A stretch of 32,067 nucleotides of DNA. Source: CAYFUT01 sp964346395. GTDB lineage: Bacteria; Bacillota; Halanaerobiia; Halobacteroidales; Halobacteroidaceae. Made by a program: the position numbers and the translations under genes. Where the stretch lies: the NCBI GenBank assembly GCA_964346395.1, contig CAYFUT010000027.1:1-32067 (forward strand), given 5' to 3'. This document shows, one piece after another, positions 31,747-32,067 of the stretch. The notes beneath the pieces are model-generated. The model was given only the letters and a program-made list of their open reading frames with translations, had not been told where the DNA came from and searched no databases. The first letter of the stretch is position 1, and each line of letters begins with the position of its first letter.

Positions 31747-31822
31747 TGGAGCGAAAGACGGGAGTCGAACCCGCGACCTCCTCGATGGCAACGAGGCGCT
31801 CTACCAACTGAGCTACTTTCGC
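31747..31822 (-). tRNA. tRNA-Gly (anticodon GCC)
   Basis: A full cloverleaf is visible on the minus strand: acceptor arms GCGAAAG and CTTTCGC, D-loop AGCTCAGTTGGTAGAGC, anticodon stem CCTCG/CGAGG with loop TTGCCAT (anticodon GCC at 31789-31787), T-arm GCGGGTTCGACTCCCGT, discriminator T and an encoded CCA. It is 9 bases downstream of tRNA-Tyr and co-transcribed with it. Confidence 0.97.
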
Positions 31823-31831
31823 ACGTGAAAA

Positions 31832-31918
31832 TGGTGGAGGGGAGAGGATTCGAACCTCTGAAGGCAGCGCCGGCAGATTTACAGTCTGCTCCCTTTGACC
31901 AGACTCGGGAACCCCTCC
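31832..31918 (-). tRNA. tRNA-Tyr (anticodon GTA)
   Basis: This is a class II tRNA with a long variable arm on the minus strand: acceptor GGAGGGG/CCCCTCC, anticodon stem GCAGA/TCTGC with loop CTGTAAA (anticodon GTA at 31882-31880), T-arm GAGGTTCGAATCCTC, discriminator A and an encoded CCA. The promoter is upstream, in 31919-32067 or beyond the window. Confidence 0.97.
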
Positions 31919-32067
31919 ATGTATTAAATTTAAAATAAAAAATGATAAATCAAAATATTAACTTCGAGATTACTTAGTCTTGAAGTTTGTTAAAAAGTCA
32001 AAACCCCTCCAGGTTTTTTAAAAAGCAAAAAACCTTCCGTGGCTGTTCTAGGTGCAGTGCTTGATTT
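31919..32067. other. Right-end non-coding region with inverted repeats
   Basis: This stretch contains an imperfect hairpin AACTTCGAGA/TCTTGAAGTT (31960-31987, 9 of 10 pairs) and a short hairpin with AAAACC/GGTTTT arms near 32001-32016. No gene is recognised. On the minus strand it would be the upstream region of the tRNA pair, but a clear promoter was not found. Confidence 0.45.

Noticed and set aside
1..32067. CRISPR array, insertion sequence, prophage or plasmid origin
   Set aside because: No regularly spaced direct repeats, transposase, integrase or phage structural genes were seen; the baseplate-J-like protein has no phage neighbours.

Overview
The window is a low-GC bacterial chromosome segment whose gene content and order point to an endospore-forming, anaerobic, probably halophilic Firmicute of the Halanaerobiales type (Acetohalobium, Orenia or Halobacteroides-like). 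The evidence is an intact sigK and a yunB (sporulation), subunits of an NADH-linked hydrogenase or dehydrogenase (anaerobic redox), a glycine betaine-type ABC importer with CBS domains (osmoadaptation), and gene strings matching the Bacillus/Clostridium zapA-cvpA-polX-mutS2 and alaS-ireB-ruvX-DUF1292-mltG-trmR-trhP-udk orders. The genus is an inference; no rRNA gene is present to fix it. Almost everything lies on the minus strand; the only convincing plus-strand gene is a class A penicillin-binding protein at 23126-25549.

Layout, left to right. 1-1923: the 5' end of a 2Fe-2S subunit (NuoG, HymC or HydA-like), then NuoF-like and NuoE-like subunits, transcribed leftwards from a clear sigma-A promoter with a 26-bp perfect palindrome just downstream of it. 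2067-5255: betaine-type ABC importer in the order ATPase, binding protein, permease, with a large hairpin between the last two genes. 5256-5604: non-coding. 5567-10449: mltG, trmR, trhP, udk, a DUF4911-like gene, sigK and a 63-residue ORF, with a promoter before mltG and a terminator at the end. 10471-20693: a long run of yrrI-like transporter, alaS, ireB, three unfamiliar envelope genes, ruvX, a DUF1292 gene and a DUF4258-like gene, closed by a palindromic terminator. 20788-22949: terminators with a repeat tract, yunB, and tyrS with its own promoter. 22995-25643: the class A PBP with an unusual leader, then a bidirectional terminator. 25642-31554: zapA, cvpA, polX, a NIF3-family gene and mutS2. 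31704-31918: tRNA-Tyr and tRNA-Gly.

The best candidate for an undescribed system is the three-gene block at 11658-16620, placed inside the otherwise conserved ireB-ruvX string. It encodes a secreted-side alkaline-phosphatase-fold domain fused to a polytopic membrane domain, an FtsA/PilM-like actin-fold ATPase with an FtsA-style C-terminal amphipathic helix, and a single-span protein with a cytoplasmic alpha/beta domain and a baseplate-J-like external domain. The tight spacing and complementary topologies suggest one envelope complex. Other notable points are a polX whose polymerase catalytic aspartates are replaced while its PHP nuclease motifs are intact, candidate sigma-E promoters before sigK and yunB, and a repeated terminator-plus-hexamer element.
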